The translations under genes and the position numbers were made by a program. This document shows positions 47,112-56,990 of a DNA stretch of 64,000 nucleotides, piece after piece. Source of the stretch: Gracilaria vermiculophylla (lineage: Eukaryota; Rhodophyta; Florideophyceae; Gracilariales; Gracilariaceae); the NCBI GenBank assembly GCA_019155205.2, contig JAHNZQ020000049.1, forward strand, positions 880,163 to 944,162, read 5' to 3'. How positions within the stretch are numbered: the first letter of the stretch is position 1; every line of letters begins with the position of its first letter. The notes below the pieces were generated by a model, which worked only from the letters and a program-made list of their open reading frames with translations, ran no database searches and had not been told where the DNA came from.

Positions 47112-48011
47112 TTAAATGTTTAGGTCTTCTCGAAGGGACAAATTTGCCTCCACACTTAGAGAGCGCATGAAGGTTGTCTGCTGCTGATTAAGCCCAACCA
47201 TACGAGCTCTTAAATTAGAAGGTATGACTGTGCTTAGGATCATAATTTTTCTCTTTCCTCTTATTTCAAAGACAAATCTGTCCTTCATGCGAGGAAAGGA
47301 ACCTTGAAATGCGCGCATTCCCCACTCCGTCACTTGTCGAACTGATGTGGCTTGCTTCATTTTTGTTATATGAGCAGGACTTCTTCAAAAGGTGACGTGA
47401 TCCTGTACAGATGTGATCAGGAAGGAATACTGTGCTTTAGAAAACGCCGAATCAACAACACATCGTCCTCCACAAAAGTCATATATACTTTGTAGCTTAG
47501 CATATACCTCTCCCCACTCCGCAATCGTGCTGTCGTGCATAGAACCTGGGGCGTTAATCGCACATGAAATGATGCAACCATTGGGAGCAAATACCAAAAC
47601 GTTACTTACACAATGGTCGTGTACCCACCCATTGTAAAACATATTCTGAATAACATTTTCTCCTGATTGCTCTAGATATAGCTTAACGCAATCTGCAACA
47701 AAATAGACATTAGATAACATAGAGTACTTCGAAGAAAAAGATTGCTGAAACTGTTTGATTTTGTCCAATCTAGGCAATTTGACAGCCGCGTCACCATCTG
47801 AATGTAACCGTTTGACCAACAATTGTCTCCCAAACCTAAGAAACAAAGAACATACTGAGGAAATAACCCAAAACAGCAAACATAGAACCATAATTGAACC
47901 TCTTGTTCTCGTGAATGCGAGGTTCAGCCCCAAAACACTGTATTGCAGAAAGAAGGTGAGGTTTTCCTCGACGAAGTATTCAAATGGGAAGAAGACGCAC
48001 ACAGCCATCAC
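47112..48011 (-). pseudogene. Harbinger-like DDE transposase with one nonsense codon
   Basis: The DDE_Tnp_4-type domain is recognisable. The first Asp is in VYFVADCVKLYLEQ (about 47700). MFYNGWVHDHCVSNVLVFAP is followed by the second Asp in PGSMHDSTIAEWG (about 47520) and by VVDSAFSK. The last acidic residue is in VTEWGMRAFQGSFPR (about 47320). A TGA at 47385-47387 separates the last part, but the frame is unchanged, so a single base change accounts for it. The N-terminal part of the frame shown (before about 47830) is hydrophobic and may be non-coding. Transposase cuts and joins the element DNA in the nucleus. Confidence 0.8.
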
Positions 48012-48546
48012 TGTTATAAGGAGAGTATTTGTTGTACAGCTCTGAAAACCTTGGGAGAATGTAGTGAAATGTTCTGTAGTCGAACCCCGTCAAATTTATA
48101 AATGAATGATCCCATCCTGAGACAAACAAGAATGAAAACGCAGACATAGAAGGTGATTGTAATGCACGACGTGATATACGCCGATCTCTTCTAAGGCGGC
48201 CCTCTATTGTAAGAAAGTGATTTAGCCGTTTTTTCTGTTGACATCTTAAGTGCTTGCGTTGAAAACGTAGGAGGAGAAGTAAAAGAAGGGATTATGACAT
48301 GGATGTTCCGATCTATGAATTTGGATTGCTCCTGATCGTGTGCATGGTACATACGATCATCCGATGGGATGGACCAGTCGTTTGGAACGCAAGGTTCTCC
48401 TTCAGACTCGTTATGCACAAAGTACGAAATTGGATTTCCGTGGCCAAACAATAAGCGTTTTTGAATTATACCTCCACAATACGTATGGAATAATACATGT
48501 TTTCAGGAGCATTCCACTAATGCACATATTATGTGGCACATGTTAA
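48012..48546. other. Right flank of the Harbinger-like element
   Basis: No gene seen. It ends in TTAA (48543-48546), the target site of the following piggyBac-like element. Confidence 0.4.
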
Positions 48547-48773
48547 CACCATAACACTTGGGTGACGAATTTTCGTCACCGTATTTTTTGGGTGCACTGT
48601 GTGATTTGGTCCCACAGCAACCTGCGTCGGTGACCGTGCGCCATGCTTGGATGATCATCACCGACCGTCTGTGTATTCCCCAAGCATGTCACCCTGGACT
48701 AAGCTGGACAAGACGGGCTTTTCGGCTCATCTACGAACCATTACCCAGTTTCATGCCCTTCACTGTCGTTCAA
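48547..48773 (+). repeat. Left terminal inverted repeat (227 bp) of a piggyBac-like element
   Basis: It begins CACCATAACACTTGGGTGAC after TTAA. It pairs along its whole length with the reverse complement of 53236-53462. Inside are a near-palindrome GGTGACGAATTTTCGTCACC and several further GGTGA/TCACC motifs, likely transposase contact sites. Confidence 0.9.
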
Positions 48774-48870
48774 AAGGCGTAGACGTAAAGTTGAAACATT
48801 TGTGCCAAGCCCTCTGAAAAAATAGAGCTGTCTTGCTACACAAAATCACCCAACCATCTCCAAAAGCACT

Positions 48871-51800
48871 ATGTCTGAGGCACATGAGCAGCAGTGGCTA
48901 CCGTCACCCAACCAAAACAGTTTCTCTCCAATCCCTTTTAACATTTCTGAAGACAGGGCTCCAGAAAATGATCTTCCAATACTTCCCTAAAGGTAAAGAA
49001 AACCATGTTACATCTGAAGAAGAAGTATGCATCCTTCAAGCTGAGTGCGCCATCAGAACATATGAAAATACTCAGTACAAAACCTCAAATGCAGTTGAGG
49101 CACGTATTGTTGCGATAGAAGACGTCTGGCCATCGCCGTTCAGCAACGAGATGGACTCTACCATGGATTGTAACTTGGATTCCAATAATATCTTGGAGCC
49201 GGAAAACAATTCAAACAGTACTTATGACAACAATAGAGGCCATCTTGGACAAGGGTTAAAAGACTGGACATATTTATCTCCTTTTGATTCGATCGACATA
49301 GATTTTGATGGAATCAATGTCCAAATTGGTCAGCAATTTGTTTTCGAAGCGAACGCAGTTCTTCAAAGCGTAACAAAAGAAATAATGGAGGTATCAGAAG
49401 ATAAGAGAGGCGTAAGTGAATGTGATCTTTCCCGCCTAGCTAAATTTGATGTTTTTCTACCAGAATACATATTGGGAAAGCTAGCCTCGAATGTAAACAG
49501 GGTTTTGAAAGCGAAAGGGCAAAAGAGCACGACCTCTGTTGAGCTCAAAGGGATCATAATTTTGCATCTTATTGCGGCTTTTTATTCTTCATGTGTTTCT
49601 ACCATGAATTCGAAAGAAAACAAGGAGTTTTTCTTTCAGATTGGTACAACTGGAGAACGGTATACCCAAGTGTGGTCTGCGCTCGGTTGTAATGTCGGGA
49701 GAAGACAGCGAGTAGAACAGTGTGGTAGTGGTTGGTCGAATATACCCCTTCGAGCGAACTCTTTGGTGACGGGGTTGGAAGATGAGTTTGCGGCAATCAA
49801 TAGGCTGTTTTTCTTAATTTCGCAACAGAAAATACTCAGTCTCGACCACGATCATTAGAGATTACGATCTAGAGCGGTAGCCCAGTTAACGGCAATGAGT
49901 CGCGTGAACAATTCGAAAAAGGCATTAGGTCCAGTCAATAATGCCATTTGTTCTGCTCTGAACCCTGTCTTTCTTGCCAGTCACTATACACCAACAGGTG
50001 AAGATTCAATCGATATATGGGAGAGGCTCATACAATTGATTCAAGGGGTACCAACAACGGGGCCTGTTCGACCGATGACTGACCATAAATTTGCCGCTGA
50101 TCGTGGTTATAGCCACCAATGCGCAATTGACTTTCTGAATGACAGACTGGGTGCTACTGTGATAGGCACACACAAACGCTCTTTGGACTATCCATTCATA
50201 TTTGGCGACGGACTATTACGGTAACGGCAGAAAGGTGTTGAAGTCAGTGAAAAGGGCTGTCGTGCAATTTACTCAGACAGACGTGAGCCTCACTCTGTGT
50301 CTGGCCGCCCAGTGGAACCTATTGTATACCAGTAGAGTTAAAGTGGGCGTGTTGCTGCTGTTTACCACAACAACGATGCAATGATTAAAGCATCAAAGTT
50401 CAACTTAATACCGAAGACCAGATTCAGATCATTCAAGTGCCGCGAACATCTTGAAGAGTTTCATCCTGTGCATGAGAGAGTTGAGGGGGTTTCAAAGAAC
50501 AATTTCCCTCCTTACCAAAACGGCGTCTTTCTACCATATCAATCCCGTTCAAAAGTGTCATAAGTACTCGGCGGGGTAACGGAAATCACTGGGCTACAAT
50601 CCGAAGATCCGGGATGGTTTTTGGCAAGGGCCTTTCACTTTACTTCGCAAACTACGAGCAATTTTCTTCGCGTTCTTGCGAATAACTATGAGATCAATAT
50701 CCACGCGTTAGCGGAGTAGGTGCAGGGTAAGCTAACAGGACACGGTATCTCACGTTTCCCGGAAAGTGCTGAAGAAGCTAAAAGCGTTTTACGATTGCAC
50801 TTCCAAAGTCTGTGTGAAGTTCTTAATATGAATACTGCGTCTGCTTCTGTAGAAAGTCCGTTTGAGGAAACCAAGGCTTTTCCCTTGTCCTATACAGTTC
50901 AAGGGTTAAACAGGAGAAAAAGAGCGGATCATTTGTCAGCTATGAGCCGTATTTGTTGTTCCTTTTCTAGCGCACAAAAGAAAGGGGAAGTCATTGACAA
51001 AATCATAAAGCTGCAAGCTGATGTTCAAAGCGGAGCTGTTACGCTACAGGAAACTCGTTCTGAGCCCCTTTTTGAGGAGCAACAAATCCAGGCCGAAATG
51101 AAGAAGCTACGGGAGGACTTGTACAGAACGTCGTTGGATTCCTTGGTGATGAAGCCGATTGTCAGCACGGCTGGAATAAAAGAAGGTACGTTCAATGAAG
51201 CACAGGTCCTTAAGGCACTACCGCAAATCTTAGATTGCTCTAATATCAAGCTATGGAATTCAAAAACGGTGAATCAAGGAGAACGTAAACTTGTCGTTGA
51301 CTGCATTAGGACGGTAGGGCTGGTATTGTCGCGATCTAATGCAATAGTTTCCGACATTCCCGACGTTTAAATGGTTTACATTGACGGTGAACAATGTCGC
51401 ACAGTATGTGTTTTGGAGTTCAAGACCATGACCGCTTTACGTACTATCGAGTCTACAAGAAATGTTCGACGTAGATACGGTGCTGCCAATTTTATTCGTG
51501 AGGTTTGGCGCAGTGCAGATGCTGCAAATGCTTCTCATGATCTGGTTCTATCAACGGAATACCGACTACAGTACCTGCACCATGCTATGTGCCTTCAAAC
51601 GAAAACTGTGTGCTTTTTGTTGTAGCCAAAGGAAGTAACTGTGGAATGGAAGAGATACTTTATGTCGCTCTTATTGAGTTTGTTACGTCGATACTTTCAA
51701 GTTAGAGAAATATATTAGCAGCAATACGTGCAACTGCTTTTGATTGGATTGGAAAAGAAGCCCGACATATTCCTGAGGAATACGATTCTATGTTGAGATC

Positions 51801-52623
51801 CTCGCATGCAACAGATCTTCATTCTTACACATCCTACTACAGTCTCAGCCAGGCTTATCGAGCTCTGGTCAGGCAGCAGGGTACACTTCCACCAGCTCGT
51901 ATGATCAGACCCACCGTTCTAGTCTTTTGGAATCACCTGAAAGGCGGCGTTGACAAGTTCAGTCGCGCACTAACCTCGCTTTGTTTAACAATTGCTTCTG
52001 AAAACCCAATCGTGAGCATCATCGGAAGTCTTTTGTGTGCCCAGGTGAACAATGCAGCAGTGAAGCATAGATTATCTTGAGCGAAAAATAGCGGTGCGCT
52101 CCCTGACGACCTCGGTAAGGTTACAAAAACGTACGGGTATCGGGAGCTTCGTCGTAATGTTTCAAAATCATCATCATTTCCCGACTATGCTCGTCAAATT
52201 GCAAAAGAATTCATAGTTTTATGGCCAAATAACTGTTCAAAACAGATTTCTCGAAGCCAAAACGTTGTTAAAAGTGTGCAGGAGCAATCGCGTGAGAGCA
52301 ATATTGCTCCATTGTTCAAACGGAATGTCGTCGAAATGTACAACAGGATTCATGAAACAGAAAGACGTTTGTCGCGCTCACTACCACATGAAAAGGTTAG
52401 ATCGAGACCTTCATACTGTTGTTTGTGTTCGTACAGTCACAGAATTCGTAAGAATGGGAAACAGTACAGAAAGAAGGGAGGTTCAAGGCAAACACAGTGG
52501 TGCCGCACATGTAGACACGCAATATGTTCAGCATGTTGGAATCCATGGCACAATGATCGAGTGTTAGTAAGAGCAACAATTTCAAGTCATGAACTCGAAA
52601 AACTTAAAAAAAGTCCATTATAA
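48871..52623 (+). pseudogene. PiggyBac-like transposase with an embedded YqaJ-like nuclease domain, many stops
   Basis: The best start is the ATG at 48871 (MSEAHEQQWLPSP), with a phase change near 48985. From there one frame runs to about 51700, another phase change follows, and it ends at 52623: about 1,250 codons, roughly twice a usual piggyBac transposase. PiggyBac features: first Asp in LSLDHDH (49844), second in FAADRGYS followed by GATVIGTHKR (50099), third in NHLKGGVDKF (51952), and a C-terminal Cys/His domain (YCCLCS, WCRTCRHAICSACWNPWH; 52420-52560). Between the second and third Asp lies a stretch with SDIPDV, a stop, MVYIDGEQ, then VLEFK (51416-51424) and EYRLQYLHHAMC (51557-51592). 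This pattern fits the PD-(D/E)XK plus glutamine motif of YqaJ/lambda exonuclease. Nine or more stops (49856, 50222, 50333, 50339, 50561, 50717, 51368, 51623, 52078 and others) make it inactive. Confidence 0.7.
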
Positions 52624-53032
52624 GGCCTCTTCTACGAAGGTTTTCATATATATTATCCCCATCTTCTTCGGGGAGAGAGGATGAATCATCCATAACAAAC
52701 TCATTTCTAGAGGAGAGTGACGGACTGGAGCTGAATCCCATGCATGGATGGCCGACGTCCTTGTACCTGGGGTAGTAGTCGAAGTAGGAATCAGTACAAA
52801 AACGGCTTTGCTCGCACTTGGCGATGGCGATGGAGACGGCGTTGAGGCGAGGGCAGAAGTTGTAGACGTTACATGCATGAGTGGCCGACGTCCTTGTACT
52901 TGGGGTAGTAGTCGGAGTAGGAATCAGTACAAAAACCGCTTTGCTCGCACTTGGCGATGACGATGGCGTTGAGGCGAGGGGAGAAGTTGTAGACGTAATA
53001 AAAATCGGCATACCGCTGTTCGTTTCCATCAT
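52604..53032 (-). CDS. Small minus-strand frame in the piggyBac-like element, with internal duplication
   Basis: The frame opens with two ATG codons at 53027-53032 and runs 142 codons. It is Ser/Thr/Pro-rich at the N-terminus and ends with an acidic tail (VMDDSSSLPEEDGDNIYEN). It covers a tandem duplication (52740-52999). Its end overlaps the last codons of the transposase frame, tail to tail. No domain was recognised. It may be an accessory protein or simply open antisense sequence. Confidence 0.35.
   Translation of the reverse strand: MMETNSGMPIFITSTTSPLASTPSSSPSASKAVFVLIPTPTTTPSTRTSATHACNVYNFCPRLNAVSIAIAKCEQSRFCTDSYFDYYPRYKDVGHPCMGFSSSPSLSSRNEFVMDDSSSLPEEDGDNIYENLRRRGLIMDFF
52740..52999. 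repeat. Tandem duplication, units of 133 and 127 bp
   Basis: TGGCCGACGTCCTTGTAC starts at 52749 and again at 52882, and the two units match to the common end GTTGTAGACGT, the second lacking 6 bp. Because 133 is not a multiple of 3, the second unit is read in a different frame. Confidence 0.85.
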
Positions 53033-53235
53033 CTAAGCATAGAAAAGCATTTTCTCATGTTATATGCATTCTGCACCGTGAATGGATTGTTTAGAAGCTT
53101 AGGCATAAGAAATGGTGACAAGGTGGGGGAAGGTAGATAGTTTTGTCCCAGAGCTAGGTTCTCTTTTTCCTAAACAAAGTCACGACGTAGAGAATTCATG
53201 TTGTTACACGGCAAAACTCTTCATGATTCGTTATA

Positions 53236-53462
53236 TTGAACGATATTGAAGGGCATGAAACTGGCCAACGGTTCGTAGATGAGCCGAGAAGCCCGTCTTT
53301 TCCAGCTCAGTCCAGGGTGACATGCTGGGTGAATTCACCGACGTTCGGTGATGATCACCCAGGCATGGCGCACGGTCACCGACGCAGGGTGCAGTGGGAC
53401 CAAATCACCCAGTTCACCCAAAAAATACGGTGACGAAAATTCGTCACCCAAGTGTCATGGGG
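53236..53462 (-). repeat. Right terminal inverted repeat (227 bp) of the piggyBac-like element
   Basis: This is the reverse complement of 48547-48773, with scattered mismatches. The outermost bases read CCCCATGACACTTGGGTGAC on the minus strand. TTTA follows at 53463-53466. Confidence 0.9.
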
Positions 53463-53466
53463 TTTA

Positions 53467-54672
53467 GGGCCGAAACAGGTGGACATTATAATCAAAATGT
53501 CAATTTTTTATTTATTATTTGCACTAGAAAATTGGGAGATCGCAATCCAATAACGATACAGAAGCAAGCGACGAAGACATTTAGAGGTGCAGTTCAAAAA
53601 ACTTGTGGGTGAGGAAGATACTGTCGAAAAAGACATTTCGGGCTGATTACCGTATATACTAAGCAGATGTGTAATACGTTGCTCAAGGCGTCACTTGTTA
53701 CTTATTACTTGGCAGTTGGACGGTGGATCTACTCTTCCCATATGTGCAAATGTACTTGAGTCTGTGTATTATGTTGCAAAGTATTCACGGAACTGTTTGC
53801 TGTATATGTATGTATATAATATTTGTATTGAATTTCTAAGAGATCAGCTTCTAGAGAAAATACAATCAATAGCACGACGCGTTCCGGTCAGCACAACGTC
53901 ACAGAGCTATGGTTTTGGATGGGCTCCATAGAAAAGTGACCTCTATGTTAATGAACTCTTTGTAACCCTGCGACATTTAAAACCAAATATTCCTTTCGAT
54001 ATATTCGGTTTTTCTGAAGTACTTACATAAAGTTGCTGACGTTTTCTTCACAGTGCGTCATTTACTGTAGATCTTTTTGGTATTGCGTAGCGGCCAGGGT
54101 GGCATCTCAGTTTTTTTGTTTTTTAAAATGGCCCGCAGAAGCGCCATATCACAAACGCACAAAGTAGACGTTTGATATGAGGGAGTTGAGTATTCGCCCG
54201 AATGGATGCAACCGTAGAATTCATGTACGGTTGTAGCAAAATACCAGTATTCAGTGACGTCTTTACTGCAGTGCATTGAAAATGCAAATGAGTCTATGAA
54301 AAGACGCAACATACCTCCCGCAAAATATGAAGTCGCTCATGCATTGAGTGCCATACCGAGCTCTACGACTGTAGCGATCGCCAGACCTGATGGAATGCCT
54401 CGGTCTTGAGAAACATCACAGCAATCGTTAATCGAATTGAATCCACTAACCAATGATACAACACGGAATCAACATATGAACGCTACTACCATTGTTGAAG
54501 CAATTGCAGAAAAGAAAGGAAACCGCCAAAGAGCAGGCCCTGAAGCATATCAAAGCCCTATATACTCATCTAATAGGGAGGTAGATAGAAAAAAATTGGG
54601 CCGGAAGACCTTATGGTCCTTCAAGGGCACTTGTACTCTTTTTTGTGCCTGTACAGTTAAACCTTTGTATCC
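53467..54672. other. Intergenic DNA, no gene seen
   Basis: AT-rich with short frames only. A run of codons about 54300-54660 reads sensibly for short stretches but shows no recognisable motif. Confidence 0.4.
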
Positions 54673-54900
54673 GGTCTCAGAGACTTTGAGTCTTGGCATC
54701 TTATTTAAATTTGTATATCTATATATATAATGAGAACTGGTTTTGATAATTTGTATATGTCTTGTTCACGAGAGCATATATCGTAGTTCCCTATGCTCTC
54801 GTAAATCTCCTATGCCTACAAAGACAGGGCATTGAGTTAATCACTGATATCTTAAGGCTCTGAGCTTCCATTATCTTGTTTCCACCTGTTCATCCTCTCA
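54673..54900 (+). repeat. 5' LTR of copia copy 2 (228 bp)
   Basis: It matches 59543-59770 end to end. It begins GGTCTCAG (3' copy TGTCTCAA) and ends CCTCTCA. It contains an 11-bp perfect hairpin (54768-54778 with 54792-54802), kept in both LTRs. ATCCGG occurs at both outer edges (54669-54674 and 59773-59778), but it overlaps the LTR start, so the target duplication is not settled. Confidence 0.9.
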
Positions 54901-54903
54901 AAA

Positions 54904-54918
54904 GGTTATGGGCCCAGC
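54904..54918 (+). other. Copia primer binding site, complementary to the initiator tRNA-Met anticodon arm
   Basis: GGTTATGGGCCCAGC lies three bases after the 5' LTR. It is the exact complement of GCTGGGCCCATAACC, the anticodon stem-loop of eukaryotic initiator tRNA-Met (CAT in the middle). Drosophila copia is known to prime from the 5' half of this tRNA in the same way. The same 15 bases occur in the TRIM at 56760-56774. Confidence 0.85.
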
Positions 54919-55027
54919 CCACGTTAGCGTGCGGTACACCCGTTTATATCTCTCACCTTTATTTCAATTCCCCGCATAGACATGTCCTTCTTGACAAGAC
55001 ACCCCTGTCCATACGGAAGTATGCGTC

Positions 55028-56679
55028 ATGGAGTCTGATGGATGGAAAACTCGAATTCAACCTCTTGACGAGAAGAATGATTACAAGTTATGGAGGATTC
55101 AAATTGACGCTGCCTGTAATGCTAAGGGCTTTGGAGAGGCTTTGCATCAGAATAGAAATCCCGGCACCAGCGATGAAGAGAAGAAAGCCGAATGGGAGCT
55201 CAAAAAGAAGAAAGCAAGTGGAATAATTATTTCTGCTCTTTCAGATGAAGTCCTATGCATCGTTCAGAGCAACATCGGAAACCTGTGTGAGATGTTAAAG
55301 AAACTAGACGAAATATTTGCATCCACATGAACTGCATCAAGAATTGTGAAGATGTGCGAGCTGATCAATATGAGATATTCTGACGTCTCTCAGAACATAG
55401 CTCGCCCTATAGACAAAATGGCTGGTGTTATTGAGCAACCTGCAGCCATGAAAACCCGACTCCTTCATGAGTTAACAGTGGCTTTCTTAGTGTCGTTGGT
55501 TACTGCATCTGATCTTAACCCAGTTTGTGCTGCAATCAAAAACCTTTCGAATAAACAGACTACGTGGGACATGGTTTCTGCCCGCCTTCTTGATGAAGTG
55601 CGAACACTAGGAACACATACGGCTGAGCGCGATGCAGCAGTCAGGCCAAAATGTGCGATATGTGGCAAGGACAATCACACTACAAGTCGTTGCTATTTGA
55701 ACCCATTGAACCCGAAGAATAAGTTGAAGTTGCATCCCTCAGTATCACAAGACCTCGGGTGCACTTCATCCAATGAAGCAGTCAGTAATCAGACTGAACG
55801 TACGGGAAGTGATCCCAGTTCGAGGAAACCGAACAACCACGCAGCTGTTACCAGAACACAGGCGATGACATCTCGTACCGGAGATAACCTTTTGATGTTA
55901 GATTCCGGATCTACCACTCACTTGACATCCCCTGTGAGTCACTTATTACGAAGCTTCACATGCAATGTACCTATCGCTCTTGGAGACAACTCGGAGATCA
56001 CTGCTACTGAAAGAGGAGTGCGACCTGTAACTTGGTCTTATGAAGGAACCAGCACTACTGTAAAACTGAGTAACACCCTTGTGTCGAATAAGATTGCAAT
56101 GAGCTTGCTCTCGATACCAGCGTTGACAGTGAAGAATCTCGCTGTTCTCTTCCTTCCTGACGTAGCTCTCATCATTGATCTCGAGGATAACCAGCGTATT
56201 ATTGGGAGTGCTTCAAACCATTCTGATGGCCTGTTCTACATCCCCTCGAACTTATCAAGCTCACCACACCATAATACCAATGCAAATTCTCCACCAGCTG
56301 CCATGCTGGCCAGAATCTCAGAATTAGACGGCAATATGAGCAGCGCGTTGCCATCCTGCATTGGAAGAAGTCAAGGCCCTACCGAAGAACCAACGGAAGT
56401 AGATACCTTCCCTAAAACTGTCTCTTTATGGTATAATCATCTAGGACATACTGCAACGGCTGCGGAGGTCAAAAAGTTAATTCTCCAACAAGCTCTCCCT
56501 GAATGCAGAAGTTCAGTTATCAATTGCCTCCCGTGTGCTCGTGGAAAATACCGTCGACATTTTCAAGGTTCTTTGACATCTTCAACAAGCCCTGGGCATC
56601 TCTATACTGATATTACCTTTGTGGGAACTGAATCCGAAGCCGGTCATGCGTACTATATTGTAATCATTGATGAACACAC
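55028..56679 (+). pseudogene. Copia copy 2 gag-pol, part before the TRIM insertion
   Basis: The frame starts at the ATG at 55028 (MESDGWKTRIQPLDEKNDYK). The gag N-terminus has the copia signature NDYKLWRIQIDAA. A TGA at 55328-55330 interrupts it; the same frame continues. The zinc knuckle CAICGKDNHTTSRC (55652-55693) fits CX2CX4HX4C. The protease site MLDSGSTTHLTS has its Asp at 55901. The pre-integrase zinc motif HLGHT and CLPCARG follows (56440-56560), and then the first integrase Asp (YTDITFVGT, about 56600). The TRIM begins at 56680 after IDEHT. Confidence 0.9.
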
Positions 56680-56759
56680 TGTTGATAGTTCAAATGGTGA
56701 ACTGTGCGCCCTGTGTCACAAGAGAGTAAAGCGCAAATAGCTAATTTGTTTTTCTAACA
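56680..56759 (+). repeat. TRIM left LTR (80 bp), with tRNA A-box-like sequence
   Basis: It runs TGTTGATAG to TTCTAACA and matches 56911-56990 with four differences. TAGTTCAAATGG (56686-56697) fits the tRNA A-box consensus TRGYNNARNNGG. GTTC and GAAC (56688-56691, 56699-56702) would form a D-arm-like hairpin. A T5 run lies at 56749-56753. Confidence 0.9.
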
Positions 56760-56788
56760 GGTTATGGGCCCAGCTAAACGCTAGGACC

Positions 56789-56805
56789 CTGGGTTCAATT
56801 CCCAG
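56789..56805 (+). other. tRNA T-arm-like hairpin with B-box-like sequence inside the TRIM
   Basis: CTGGG, loop TTCAATT, CCCAG: a 5-bp stem with a 7-base loop as in a tRNA T arm. GGTTCAATTCC (56792-56802) differs from the B-box consensus GGTTCGANTCC at one position. It lies about 95 bases after the A-box-like sequence in the LTR. No acceptor stem joins the two arms, so this is not a complete tRNA gene. Confidence 0.7.
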
Positions 56806-56910
56806 AAGTGACCTGAGCCTGAGAAATTGTACATGTGTACAGCAGTGATCAAAAGTGGTTACTGTAAGCTTGAGGTCTCGTTCTGTAAGAAAGTGCAGAG
56901 CGAGGGGGCG

Positions 56911-56990
56911 TGTTGATAGTTCAAATGGTTAACTGTGCGCCCTGTGTCACAAGAGAGTAAAGCGCAAATAGCCCATCTGTTTTTCTAACA
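56911..56990 (+). repeat. TRIM right LTR (80 bp)
   Basis: This is the second copy of 56680-56759. It reads GGTTAACTG where the left copy has GGTGAACTG, and has three changes near 56971-56978. CACAC follows directly. Confidence 0.9.

Larger units (their letters stand above)
48547..53462 (+). mobile_element. PiggyBac-like transposon, 4.9 kb, with long inverted repeats
   Basis: The element has 227-bp inverted repeats at both ends. TTAA precedes it on the left; TTTA follows it on the right, one change from the TTAA duplication expected for piggyBac. Inside are one long plus-strand transposase frame and a small minus-strand frame near the right end. The element sits next to the Harbinger-like element; its own target was intergenic. 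Confidence 0.85.
56680..56990 (+). mobile_element. TRIM: 311-bp miniature LTR element inserted in copia integrase
   Basis: It has two 80-bp LTRs with TG...CA ends, an initiator tRNA-Met PBS directly after the left LTR (56760-56774), a purine tract (GAGCGAGGGGGCG) directly before the right LTR, and the 5-bp duplication CACAC (56675-56679 and 56991-56995). There is no coding capacity. Removing the element and one CACAC restores the integrase codons (IDEHT to RFLFAAAF). It is non-autonomous and shares its PBS with the host copia element. A tRNA T-arm-like hairpin lies in the internal part. Confidence 0.92.

Noticed and set aside
44990..48546. Terminal inverted repeats of the Harbinger-like element
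   Set aside because: No convincing inverted pair could be found by eye on the two sides of the Myb-like and transposase genes.
56680..56815. Intron-containing tRNA gene spanning the TRIM left LTR and interior
   Set aside because: D-arm and T-arm hairpins are present, but the acceptor strands do not pair and no anticodon arm fits at the right place.
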